This document shows positions 37,127 through 49,900 of a DNA stretch of 64,000 nt, one piece after another. The position numbers and the translations under genes are program-made. Within the stretch, counting starts at the first letter, position 1. Each line of letters starts with the position of its first letter. The DNA is from Quillaja saponaria. Lineage: Eukaryota; Streptophyta; Magnoliopsida; Fabales; Quillajaceae. Location: positions 15,787,071 through 15,851,070 of the forward strand of contig CM055618.1 in NCBI GenBank assembly GCA_029379385.1. Reading direction: 5' to 3'. Under the pieces are notes generated by a model. It saw nothing but the letters and a program-made list of their open reading frames with translations. It had not been told where the DNA came from and made no database searches.

Positions 37127-38888
37127 GTTACATAATTAAGTCATTTTCCTTTTCTTCCACTAGGATAATGCCTTTTTCACATATTCTTATTTATTTCTCA
37201 CACTTCAAGTTTACAGTCTATAGCTAGCTCATATTGCATGGATCCCCTTCTACCTTCTAGAGGTTACCCACAAACCCTAACTTACTCTAGCTGACAACAC
37301 AAAGGTCTATCTGAAACCTTTCTGAGACTCTGCCCTATAATGTGGAATAGAATCTCTTCCTTTACACCATAAGTCTTAAGTAGTACTAATATATATTTCA
37401 TATCTGATAAGATTTATAAGAATCTCTTAGTTATCATGCCTCTATAGTACTAGTGTGAATTATTTTGTTATCTCATTCATAATGCTTAATGGTTCACCTC
37501 TTATTCTATTCCTTACACAACTATTTTGACTATTTGCTCATACTTTTAGGGAAAGATAAGAAGCATCACAATGTCTCATAGATTTTATTAAAATACAATG
37601 GTTGTAACCCAATTCTATCAAGCTGCAACATGTCAAATACACAAAATAGGAGAAGGTTCTATTTCTGCTTATGTGAAATTTGAATTGACTCTACTTATGA
37701 GAAGGTTATGCATTTTACACATTGATGATTTTGTCTAATGCAAATGTCAGCATGTTTAACTTTCTCTGGGTGTAAAGCAGATATTCTGTGCAGCTTCTAG
37801 TTGAGAAATTAATTATAGGTATGAAAAGCTGGGATTTGTGATTGAAATACATAAAAGCTTTGTTTCTAAATTAATGATGACTAGATATGGAATATAAGTA
37901 TTCTTAAGAATAATTAAGACTTATTTAGTGTTTTGGTTTCTAAGGATTGTATCATATTCTATTTAGATGGTATGCTACATAATTGATTGATAGGGTTAAG
38001 AATATATATATTTTGTATTTATGAACAAAAAATTATTTTTGAAACAAGTATTTTCTATTTAGATAAAACGCTATATATATATTTAATAATTAAGTCAATA
38101 TTCATATAAATTCTTCTTTATGTATTAATATTTGTTTTTTCATCTTCTAAAAACATGGTAACTAATTTTTTTAATATTTTATCTTAATTTAATAATTTTG
38201 ATTTGATTAAAAAATCAAATAAAAAAAATTAAACAATGAAGGATCAAAATTTTTTTTTGAATGATAAATAAATTAAAAAATAATGTAATCGACCAAAATA
38301 ATTCTTGGTTTATATCTGTCTAAGAGTTTTGGTCGTTTTGGTGTTGGGTTCATTGTCATAAATATCACATAATTTTAACGTCTTTTCTTCTGTTAACTAA
38401 ATTTTATTAATAATTCTTATTATTTGATAATTCTAAGACTTATTTTGCAATGACAATTGGGATTATTTTTTCGATGAAGAATAATGGATGGTGTGGGTTG
38501 TCTGACGCTGTCGTTTAGCGAGTCTGCACTTGCAGTTAGGAAATAGACACGTGTGTGACACTCCCACTTTTTTTTTTTTTTTGGGTAATCATACACTCCC
38601 ACTTTAAAGTGGAGTAAGTCCTTTTCATATATATAAAGTAGATATGATTAGAATTATAGATATCAGTGTGCTTAATTAAAATTAAAATTATTGATTAATA
38701 TTAATGACGTATTAAATAGGTTTGTTTTACTGTTTTCATGTTTAGGATTACTCGTTTTCTATTTTGGTTTTTGAAAAATTATTTCTTATAATTCTAAAAT
38801 ATAATTATTTTTATTTTGATCATTAAATATTTATTGTAAAAAAATATATATATAATTTTTAGTCAATCCAAAACTATTAAATTTAGAT

Positions 38889-39576
38889 AAAACATGAGAT
38901 ACTTAGATCGAGTTTGATAATATTATGAATTCTATACCATTATTAAAAAGTTATAATCAACTTTTAAAAATATATATGTTTAAAAATACTAATGACATTT
39001 CAAAAGTAATAAAAAAATAACATGTTTACAAAAGATAATATTAACCAGGTAATTTTTACATACTGTAATTTCTAAAATGTCACAAAACATTCTTGAAAAA
39101 TATTATTAAACTTAGATTATATAATTAAGATTTTTTTTTTTTAATGATTGAGGCAATACTAATATAATTTTTCTTTTTATGTTATATATATTGTTCTACT
39201 AAAACATGACATATTAAGACTGAGTTTGATAATATTATGAATTTGATACCGTTATTAAAAAGTTATAATCAACTTTTAAAAATATGTATGTTTCTAATGA
39301 CATTTAAAAAATAAAAAAACATAACATGTCTAAAAAAAGATATTATTAACCAGACAATTTTTATATACTGTAATTTTTAAAATGTCACAAAATATTCTTA
39401 AAAAATGTTATTAAACTTAGATTAATATTATATAAAAAGAATTTAATGATATACAACAAGAATATTATTTTTGTAAAAAATTTGTGTGTAATTTTTATAA
39501 TTAAGATTTTTTTTTTTTTAATGATAGGCAATACTAATATAATTTTTCTTTTCATGTTATATATATTGTTCTACTA
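38889..39576. repeat. Imperfect tandem duplication, about 312 and 376 bp
   Basis: Copy 1 (38889-39200) and copy 2 (39201-39576) both begin AAAACATGA, share the inner inverted segment AAAGTTATAATCAACTTTT, and end ATATATATTGTTCTACTA. Copy 2 has an extra block of about 75 bp (roughly 39425-39499). No coding capacity. No clear terminal inverted repeats or target-site duplication seen. Confidence 0.8.
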
Positions 39577-39769
39577 AAAAATACATTAACTAATAGATTT
39601 CATCTTAATTTAAATAAATTAAATCATAAATATATATATATCATGAGAGTTTTGATTAAAAAATAATTTTTAAAATTCAAAATAAAAATAATTCTCATTA
39701 ACTAAAACAATGTATAAACCCCATTAAATATTAATTCTTCCTAATATTCTCCTCTATTTTTTTTTTTTT

Positions 39770-39930
39770 TTTTTTTTTTTGTCCTTTCCACTTCTCTGAC
39801 GATTACGTCTCGACGCACGCGCATCTTCTTCTCCCACAAATCATATGGTGGCACGTGGGGCCACTTCCAAGTCCTTCCACTCATTTTATAATCTGCTATA
39901 CCTACGTGGCTAAGTCCCCTCAATACTTTA
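39770..39930. promoter_or_regulatory. GC-richer island with G-box and ABRE motifs
   Basis: Within very AT-rich DNA, this segment carries GCACGTGGGG (39851-39860, a CACGTG G-box) and TACGTGGC (39903-39910, an exact YACGTGGC ABRE), plus other ACGT and CGCG steps. It starts just after a T run (about 39757-39780). It could be a distal regulatory module for ABCG14 or COG6, but no function is shown. Confidence 0.35.
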
Positions 39931-42621
39931 AACTAATGATTGAGAGTGAAATATAATAAAAATAAAAATTAATGGATTTCCTTCCATGCTGTGTCTTTTT
40001 CCTTGTGCAATTTAAAATTTGTTGGTTGTCTCTTTCTTTAGTGGTTGAGTCTATGAGTTTCCTTTCCTTCATACCTCACTCATCTTCATGCCAAACAAAC
40101 AACTAAAATGCATTATTAGGACATTGTATTTTCTTCTAGGATTGAGAATGATTGTCTCTAAGAAATAATATAATTATTTATAAGATTTTATTTTTTTAAT
40201 AGATGTGTTAAGAACACTTGTTTCTATACAATAAATATTTTAATAATAATAATTTATTAATTTTTGTATCACTGAAAATCATTTTAAACTAAATTTTTAT
40301 TTCACATATACTAATTAATAAAAAAACTCTATTGTTTTTAATGCAAACTTATAATTTAGTTGTATGATTGAACAAGTGGCAACCTCCTATCTCATGTTTT
40401 TACACAAATTTATAATTTAGTTGAATGCTTGATACTACTGATCTATCTTCTATTTAGTCCACCTCTCATTGTCTAGCTTCCATTTATAAAGCAAAATCTT
40501 TTACCATTCCATGTCAATGTTGATGTGACTCAACAATTGGTGGTGCTTGATGATTCATAAATATTTGTTGGATTATATATGGATACAATATATTATGTAA
40601 AATATTATATATATATATATATATAAAATCTAGCTTACTCCATCATTGCGATCTCTATATTAGTTTGTAATAAATATATTCTCCCTTTTTAGGTGGCAAT
40701 TTTTGGTTTTGATACAACAATCCTACTAACAAATGATGGAAATTTATGGAGGAACTAGAAATTGATAATTACAAACATAAATATCACTTCACTTATAATT
40801 TAAAATGTTAATTAGGTTGATCAAAATATTGTTACTATGTATAAAAAAATTATTTCACTTGATGAGACCCTAAACGTAAGTTTTGTTTTTCTAGATGAAC
40901 CTATTAACCCGAAAATATACAATACGGTCAATCTTAGAATAAACATAAATAAACCTTACGTTATTTAAGATATAAAAATCCAAGATTGAACTATTTATTA
41001 ACACAAAAATATATATTTAAGATGCTCTTTCTTTAGTCCATATGACTTTGAGTATATCCTTTGTATATATTCTTGGTTAATATGACAACTGATAAGTAAG
41101 CATGTTATTAATCAAACTCTTCTTTCTTGTACGAGTAAGTTAAAGTTAATAATTAGTTAACTTTGAATAATTATTTTATAAAGGATAAAATTGTTTAATT
41201 GCAAAGGCCAATTAATTAATGGGCAAAAAAAAAAAGTTAACTACGTGTCACAATCAGATAAATAATACGTATTTATCTTGTAAATTATAGAAAAGAATGA
41301 GTTTCACAACAGTTTATTATTTAATTAGAAGTTGTCATTGGGTAAAATTATAGTTGATTGACCATTAAAAAGCATGGGTTTTTTTTTTTTTTTTTGGCAA
41401 TACATTCATGCATATAATTGTTAAATCCTTTTTATGGTGTGACATGATCAATCCATATATGTGATAATGAGAGTAGTGGTTGAAGACACCACTAATTTAT
41501 TTAATGGTGATTATTAGGGTCAGGCCAACTCAGTTGCTCCACTACACTCTTTGTAACTGACTTTAATTACATTATCTTCATTTACATTCATATTAGGTTT
41601 TCAAAAAAGCTGTTGGGAAACTATAATTAAGAAATGATGATTATAAGACTAATTAAGAACTGTGTTTTAAACTATCAATATCTAGTTGAGTGTAATGCTT
41701 ATGTAACTTGCATGTTAATAAATATTAAATAGAGGGGAGTTAACCTTTTCTTTTTCTTAAGATAGAGAGGATAATAACTCATAAGGTTGTATGAGCAAGG
41801 GGTTGGGAGAGAAAACTCTGGTATTAATCATAATCGGGAATCAATAGTTGGTGGAATGACTTATGTTCAATATGTTTTATTAATTCATCTGGTTAAGACT
41901 TGTTAGGGTGGTTTAAAAAGCAAGTTCAACACTGTAAAATAAGCATTTTTTGGTTCTTATTATTATGAGTTTAGTTATAGGGTGTTCTTTATATATATAA
42001 ACCTAGCTGAGTGTGTGATGATAAACAGAAGTCAAATGCTTGGATAAGAGAGACTTTTATTTTTTATTTTTATATCTTCTTTTAGTTCATAAAAGGTTGT
42101 TGGGCTTATGAGCTATACAACGGAAGGTAGCTTTTTTCATTCTCATAAACCATCATCTTAAGTGAATGTATGATTCAATCATAATTAGTTCTTAATATAC
42201 AACAATAAAAGACATTAAATATTGATTTTGTGTGTCTAAATAATTTATATATAGCGTTTGACATACCAAATATGGAGATCTTGAATGCTCAAATATTCTA
42301 TACCTTGGCATCTGCTGCATGATAAAGTTAATTAGATGTCAAAACATCCTTGATTATGCATACTAATTGCATTAATTCCATCTTTTGCACCATCTAATAG
42401 TATAATTTATAGGGTGTGTCTTTAGCATATATGCAAACTTTATTGTAAGATCAATGGAGATGCAATAGAAGTGATTGGAATGATATCCATGTTTTTAAGT
42501 GTAATTTTAAGCAGAAAAAGAAAGGCTAGGATCGATAAATTTGATTACTAGTTAAGATGAATACTAGTATTAGCTAGATTAGCTTATAACGACTCGCGAA
42601 TATGAAATGCGAGAATTGACC

Positions 42622-42671
42622 TGTGCTGAGTCTCATATTGAGTATATAGTAGATTGATTGAATTATATAAG
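42622..42671. repeat. LTR-like dispersed repeat fragment, copy 1
   Basis: A 50-bp segment beginning TGTGCTGAGTCTCATATTG and ending TATATAAG resembles the segment at 62537-62587 in about 80-85% of positions. The 'TGAGTCTCACATCG...TATATAAG' layout resembles promoter regions of plant LTR retroelements. No complete element could be drawn. Confidence 0.4.
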
Positions 42672-43533
42672 CGGGTTCAGAAGCCTTAATTGAAATGATC
42701 TTTTTGGGTAAATGGCATGTAATTTAGGGTCTCACTTTAATACACACTTGCAGACGCTAGGCCATGTATTAGCTAGATACCAAATCATGCCAAACCCACC
42801 ATTTCATCCACCAAAACAGAGAGTGAGAAGCTGCAAAGTGGGTTATGATGTGAAAGAGAATGACATGCAAGATATCGTAAGGGCCAGCCAAGCTATCTCA
42901 GATTGTCAGACGGCAGAACCCAAAAATCCATGTGATGTGGGGTTGTTTTTTTCTTCTTCTGCGGTTTAGCTGTTCGTGATAATGTGTGCGAGAAAAGAGA
43001 CTAGAAAGAAAATGAGAATGTGGATCTTAAGGTTGTCGTATGTGGGTAGGAACATGATTACTGGAATCATTGTGTAGCTATATATATCTAGTGTTGTTTA
43101 AGTTTTAAGCAATGTACAACTAGTAAGTAGTAATTGATATCCTTACCCACATAAGTAGCATAGCACACAATAATCCTCTTCTCATTCTCATATAAAACCT
43201 CCACTTTCATTTATTGTCTTAACTCACACGACCCTCAATAATTTAAATATTTTTACAAATTTAAATTTAATAATTCAATCTTTAATGATTAATTTACAAT
43301 AAGATATTGTCTTCTTCATGAAGCTCCTCTCCCTAGCTACTAGTGTAGATCACTTGTTCAATCATTAATTTGGACATATACTATGATAAATTAAGGGTAT
43401 TGATATGTGGACAACTAGATGTTTTAAGTGAACAAAAATTGAGCAAAAGACAAAATGTATGATATTGGTTTTTTTTCTTTTTCATTTTCCCTAAATTAAA
43501 AGATTATTGCATTATCCGAGTCACAATCTAGCT

Positions 43534-43675
43534 GGCCCAAAAAGAGTGGATACAATGGGCCGGATGATAAACTTGTGTGACAATAGATATAGGCCTTTAT
43601 GGAAGATCTACAAGACCCATAATAAAGTCCAATAATAGGCCCACACATAAACTTGTGAGATAATCAGGTTGGGCC
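43534..43675. promoter_or_regulatory. Cluster of four site II (TGGGCC/GGCCCA) motifs upstream of COG6
   Basis: GGCCCA at 43534 and 43638 and TGGGCC at 43556 and 43670, all 255-400 bp upstream of the COG6 ATG. Site II elements are TCP-bound motifs common in promoters of constitutively expressed plant housekeeping genes. The two motif pairs sit in an imperfect repeat sharing ATAAACTTGTG. Confidence 0.5.
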
Positions 43676-43930
43676 TTTAATAAAGATTTAGTTAGTCATG
43701 TGGCTCTTCAAGCAGTGCAGTTGTTGACCCAAAAAAACTTGGGTCGGTTCGATCCATTTTCTTTTCTATTTTTAATTTTCTTTTCTTTGCTCCCAAAGTT
43801 TTAAGTAACTGCCTGGTTTTACATACAAGCCAATGGAAGTGTTTTTTTTTGTTATTTGCTGTTAAAGACATAGGAAATGAGAAAGTTTGGATGAGGATCT
43901 GAGCAGAGGTCGAAGAAGAAGAAGAGAGAA

Positions 43931-46900
43931 ATGGGAACGACGGCGACAGGGTTGGCGCCGGGACTATCTCGGAAGCTGAAGAAAGTGTTGGAGTCGAGGA
44001 TCGACACGCCGGATCTGTTGTCTTCACTGAACACACTGTCTTCCTTCTACACCGAAAACACACATCAGGCTCGTCGTAACCTCCGATCAACAATTGAGAA
44101 GCGTTCCTTGTCAATCAACCATGAATTCCTCAATGCTTCCAGTGCTGCACAACTGGTATTACTTCAGCTTCTGCTGCTGCTGTTACTGCTATTTTAATTT
44201 AACTATATCTCTGTTTAATTGGTCTATTAGGCATTGGATCAAGTGGAGGAAGAGGTCAATGCCTTAGCAGAATGTTGCGACAAGTATGAAATTCGATTCT
44301 TCTTCTTATTCATTGTTATTTTAGTTATGTAGTTAGAGATTGACTCTAGGAAATTCCCCAGTTGCAATCCTTATTGATATGATCTTGATTTTGCTTCTTG
44401 GAGTTACTTTCTATCGGGTTACTTTACTGCTATATGTGTGTTCAAATTATGGGGGAATGCAATAAACTAGGAAGGAAATAAATTGACCGTACAATTAACA
44501 TATCTATGGCCTTTTTAAAAAAAAAAAAAAAATTTAATTTGATCTTATTTGGTTGGTAAAGTTTTCGGAAGCCTCAGTCTAATCGATCATAGAGATGAAG
44601 AAAGTGGAGTAATGCTGATTTTGTGCATCAAGATTATTTATAATTAAAATGTAATATGTATTTGAGATAGAGAATTTAATGCAAAAGAATAAAAAGACAC
44701 ATAAAGGATTTTTTACAATCTTTAGTCATTCTACTGTTTCTACTGTATCTACTTTTATACAATTGCTTGCTTAGTAATTCAATTCTAAGAATCAATACTT
44801 ACTTATTCTTGGACTGCTTAAATTCTCATTATTCCTTGCCATCCTTAGTAATAAGATTCAGAATGAGACAGTATGAAACATGCCTATCTTAGTCCTTGGG
44901 AATTACAAGAGACAAAAAGATGCAACAGAACTTATAGAAAGCTCTATACTATTTCCGGCTTTAGTGCATTGAAGTACACTAGGCTGTAGAAATTTGGCCA
45001 CTGATTTGTTGGATAAATAAGAATGGGTTTAGGTGTGACAAGACATTTGATTTCTGAAACCAGGAAAATCAAATCATGATAAAAATATCTCCTTTGCATA
45101 TTCTGATGTGGTTGGGTTTTTGCCGTGTTTCCTCCAAGCATGTAAAAATGCTATTCAACTCATCTTTATTAAAAAGTATTTCATTCTTTCATCAAATTAT
45201 CTTCTGTTTTGAGAAAGCGTCTCCTTGTATATCTATAGAAATATGTAGTTTTCTATTTTTACAGGATGGCACAAGCATTGAACAGTTGTAGTGCTAGCAC
45301 TGGTGATATTATCAATACTACAGAGAGGCTGAAACAGGAACTTGAAGTTACTACTCAAAGGCAAGAGATAGCGTCATGCTTCCTTCGTGATTATCAGCTT
45401 TCTAATGATGAGGTTTAAGTTTCAAATGTTATGTGTTACCTGTCCTTGATCTATGACTTTTGCCAATTATATGAGAGGTGATATGTTTGTACTTAACAAT
45501 TAGTGGTTGGTCATCTGTAGATAAATGCACTAAGGGATGAAGAACTGAACGAAAATTTCTTTAAGGCACTTTCTCATGTCCAAGAAATTCACGCTAACTG
45601 CAAAGTATTGCTTAGGACACACCATCAGGTAATCTTTCGCACTCTCTCTCTCTCTCTCACACACACACACCAACCTCGTTTCTCTCTTACCTCAAGACTT
45701 AGTGATTCTGAATTATTTTCTATTCTTTTATTATTGTAGCAGCTGTTTCCTTTTGTTTCTGTCTGTAATTATTAATTGCTTTATCAATTTATTATGCTTT
45801 TTATTTATTTATTTTTATTTTTTTATATATAGTTTTGGCTTGTTGTGCCAGGAGATTTCTCTCTTTATTTTATTGCTTTGATACTGCTTCTAGATAAATA
45901 TTCATTTTAATTCATATGAGGAATTTATCTCAGCGTGCTGGTTTGGAGTTGATGGATATGATGGCTGTGTACCAAGAAGGAGCCTATGAGCGCCTGTGCA
46001 GGTGAAGGTTCTTCATAATTATATTTTTTTCTAGAAAAGAGTATTATATGCTTCTAAATATGGAATGAGATTACTTTCATTGGTTCAGAAGTGTTCACTG
46101 GCTCACTGCCTTAAGTCTTTGTTTTAGGGAAATAAAATTTGTTATCAACCATCATGCATTACAGTACAATTGATTTGTTTAGATGTATTTATGGAAAACA
46201 GTTGTAAGTTATAATGCATATTATGCTTTATTTTGTAATTATACCTATTTATACTTTATAATCTTTGTTCCTGCTGTCTTTCAGAAAGTTTGATGCTTTG
46301 CACAGTGTTGTTGCAGTGGAAGTTAATTAGATTGGGCTGACTGTCTAGAGTTTTCATGTTTTCTTGATGTCATTATCAAGTATCAACAGTGGCATTTTAT
46401 CTCCCCAAGTTTCTTTACTTTTATGCTTCTTCCAATTTGGTTTATTATGTGGTGCTGGAGTAGTTTAATGATATATGACAGCAAACCCTTCTTATAGGTG
46501 GGTTCAGGCAGAATGTCGAAAATTGGGTGATACCGACAACCCTGAAGTCAGTGAGCTTTTAAGAACAGCTGTTCGCTGTCTCATGGAAAGACCTGTCCTT
46601 TTCAAGTATTGTGCTGAAGAGGTGATTGTATATCAGTTCTGATCAGTTGCTCAAATACATTAGTTGTCTGCGTTTTTCTTGGTTTTGGATTCTCTCTTTT
46701 CAAATTGGAAAACATGTCATCTTATTCAATTCACCACCATGGTTCCTGTTTGCTTTGAATCTTGAGACGATCTAAAACCCTTTTCTTTGTATCCTGTCAT
46801 GTAATATTGATTTATTAATTGAGCAGGTTGCAAATATCAGACATAATGCGTTATTTAGAAGATTTATTAGTGCTCTTACACGTGGAGGACCGGGTGGACT

Positions 46901-49900
46901 GCCGCGACCTATTGAAGTGCATGCTCATGACCCATTGCGATATGTTGGAGATATGCTGGGATGGTTACATCAGGTATGACATATAGGCTTTATGGTTGGA
47001 TCAAAATTCTTCTGCAATACTATTTTATTGAGTTTATTAAGTTTGGATCTGTCATACACTAATTGTATCTTGTTGAATTTTCATGCAGGCCTTGGCATCC
47101 GAACGTGAACTTGTCCTTATGTTACTTGATCCAGATGCAGCAGTGGATACTGGACCAACTGCAAAGAAGTTCTCCAACAGCTCTGAGAATGAATCTGGGA
47201 AGAGAGAGTCTGACTTGACATTTGTTTTGGATAGAATTTTTGAAGGAGTTTGTCGGCCATTTAAAGTGAGAGTTGAACAAGTTTTACAGTCTCAACCAAG
47301 TCTTATAGTTTCCTATAAACTCAGTCACACCCTTGAATTTTACAGCTACACTGTAAGTTGTCAGCAAACTCCGCTTTCTTGATAACATATTCCCATGCTA
47401 GTATATATTTTATCATGACTTCATATATACATTCAGATCTCAGATTTACTCGGCAGAGAAACAGCTCTCTGTAATACACTGTGGATACTCAAGGAAGCTG
47501 CTCAAAAAACCTTTTTTGATATTCTGAAAGGTCGAGGGGAGAAGCTTCTACGGTATCCCCCACTTGTTGCCGTCGATCTTTCCCCACCCCAAGCAGTCAG
47601 GGAAGGTGTCACTGTACTACTTGAAATTATTGAGATCCATAACAGCATGATGGTTTCTGCTTCGGGCAAAAAACCTGCTTTTGATCCAGTGATATCTGCC
47701 TTACTGGATCCTATTATTCAGGTGAGTCCATCCTTCCCTATAGTAGTGAAAGTGGCATATACTTATGCTCTGTGTTTGTTAAATAAAAGAGAACGAGGAA
47801 AAGATTGTGGCTTGATTGATATCTCAAAGCCCACACCCATAAGTAAATAATAAAACATAGACCTCCACATCTAAACATTGTGGGATTACACAATACAATA
47901 ATATTATATTCTTATCGCTCTCCCTTAAGATGGAACATATAATTCTCAATCTTGTACAAATGAAACCCAATTTATCAATCTCAACACTCCCTTCACTTAC
48001 AACAACCTAAGAATAATAGGTCAAGCTTCAAGCTATTTGATGAATGTACTGGTACCCATGAACAATACTCATGTTAACTGGAAAGAAGCACAACCTGATT
48101 TTTCAGAAAGATAAAAAGAGCACTACTAGAAAGAGACACAGCCGGATTTTCCGGAAAAATAAAAAGAGCACCGCTGGAAAAAGACATAACGGGAAGTTCA
48201 CAAATTTATTGTTGAACCGTCAAACTCTTTAAGCAATCAAACCCTAAATAGGCTTGAAAAGAAAATGGGTTAATCCGTCTTTTAGACGAAAGAGATAATT
48301 AGGGATAGAAAAGAGGAAATAATTAGGCTTGAATGGAGGAAATAATTAGGCTTAATGATAGCTGGCTACAAAACTCTTTTTTTTCTTCTTTTTCTTAATG
48401 TGGGCTAGATAAAAGAAAGAGAAGATTAGGGTTCTTTTGGAAATCGAGCCAAGATTGGGCTTGGGTTTCAAACCCGCTCTGATATTATGTTAAATAAAAT
48501 AGAATGAGGAAAGCATTGTGGGCTTATTGATATCTTAAAGCCTACACCTATAAGCTTTATTTATAGTAAATAATATATACTTCCACATCTAAACAATGTG
48601 GGACTACACGATACAATAATATTATATTCCTAACATGATTAAACAGAACAATGTAAATTTAATGTATATTTGATCTTCATTTAAGACAGTCACTTACTTA
48701 ATGGTGGCAAATGGAGATCTTTCTACTGAATTTATGTGTACTTGGTCTTTTTTTAACATGTCATATAGTCACCTAATGTAAGCCTGTTGAAGTCTTTGCA
48801 TATGTAGTTACTTTCTCTTGTAAAATTGAAATGATTTCAGCCAAATTTGTTTAGTGTAAGTTTGGTCCAAGGATTTGGATCATGCTTGCATACACCTTCT
48901 AGGCACAGTTGCTTTAGTCCATGAGGTTAAGTTAGGAAACTGTTGTCTATGTTGCTATATTGTTTGCAAAACACAAAATTATTTCAATCAATTGCAGATG
49001 TGTGAGCAAGCAGCAGAAGCACACAAGTCCAAGGGAGCTGCGCACTCATCTAGAAGAAGTAGGATGAGTTCTGACTCAAGCCAAATTAGTAAATCATCAG
49101 TTGAGACAATCTTGTCAAACAGCAGCTCTGCTTCGTCTTCTCAGGTCTCTTATCACTCTTTTTTGTCTGTTAAAAGTGTTTCATATTTCAAAAATTGACA
49201 TGAAAAGACTTCAGAGCTTCTGCAAGATTTAGCTGTGTTCTTCTGCTGCATTTTTCATGGATATTCTGTAGTTATAGTATGTCTTGAGTGCTGGTCTATA
49301 TACCGGGGGTTTATGCTGTGCCCATTTTTGTGTCTTTGACTACCATTTTCTCTAGTGCAGTATGTTTCTTCATCTTATTATATATCTAGCTTCAACATTC
49401 TCAGATTAATTCTACTCATTTAATCAGAGTGTGACTCCTATATCCCAGCATTGTATAATTATACACAATGCAGAGAATCCTCGTAGTGTTGTACAAAGAA
49501 ATTCACACGAACCTAATTCAAACTAAAAATTAGAATTGAAAATCGACATCCTTGTTTAGAGTACTAGTATCTTCTTATTGTCCTCAAGGATAGTTGTCAT
49601 AAATCTAATATATTCAAGTGTATCTGATAGTTCAGATGCTTATTCCTAGCCCTAGGTGCCAATTCTAAAAGTATCCTAAACCTACACTTATGAGGTGAAT
49701 TAGAAAAAACCATGAGCATATGTAAACTTTTCTCCTTTTCCGTGCTAGTGAAGTCACATATGTTAAACTTTTGACTTCCTTCTTGACCAAAACTTTTGGC
49801 GACAACCTAGCTTTTGATTCTGTGAGTCTTTTAACTGTATCTGCAATCACAGTCCTGATATCATGTTCTTTTTTCTTTTGGCAGATTAGCGAGACCCCCT

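Larger units (their letters stand above)
34480..43930. other. 9.4-kb AT-rich divergent intergenic region between ABCG14 and COG6
   Basis: No gene could be supported in this stretch. It contains the ABCG14 5' UTR and promoter at the left, a perfect 47-bp tandem duplication (37033-37126), an imperfect tandem duplication of about 310-375 bp (38889-39576), a GC-richer island with ABRE/G-box motifs (39770-39930), a (TA)n microsatellite near 40603-40625, an LTR-like segment (42622-42671) and the COG6 promoter. An 85-codon open frame at 42712-42969 is not recognisable and is not called as a gene. Confidence 0.55.

Noticed and set aside
46285..46330. Exon-like segment after TTTCAG inside COG6
   Set aside because: It leads quickly to a stop (GTTAATTAG), and skipping it gives the expected continuous COG6 protein ([11 protein letters not shown]).
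47777..48635. Cassandra-type TRIM (LTR with 5S RNA-like sequence)
   Set aside because: No 5S rRNA internal promoter motifs were found in either LTR, so it is called a generic TRIM.
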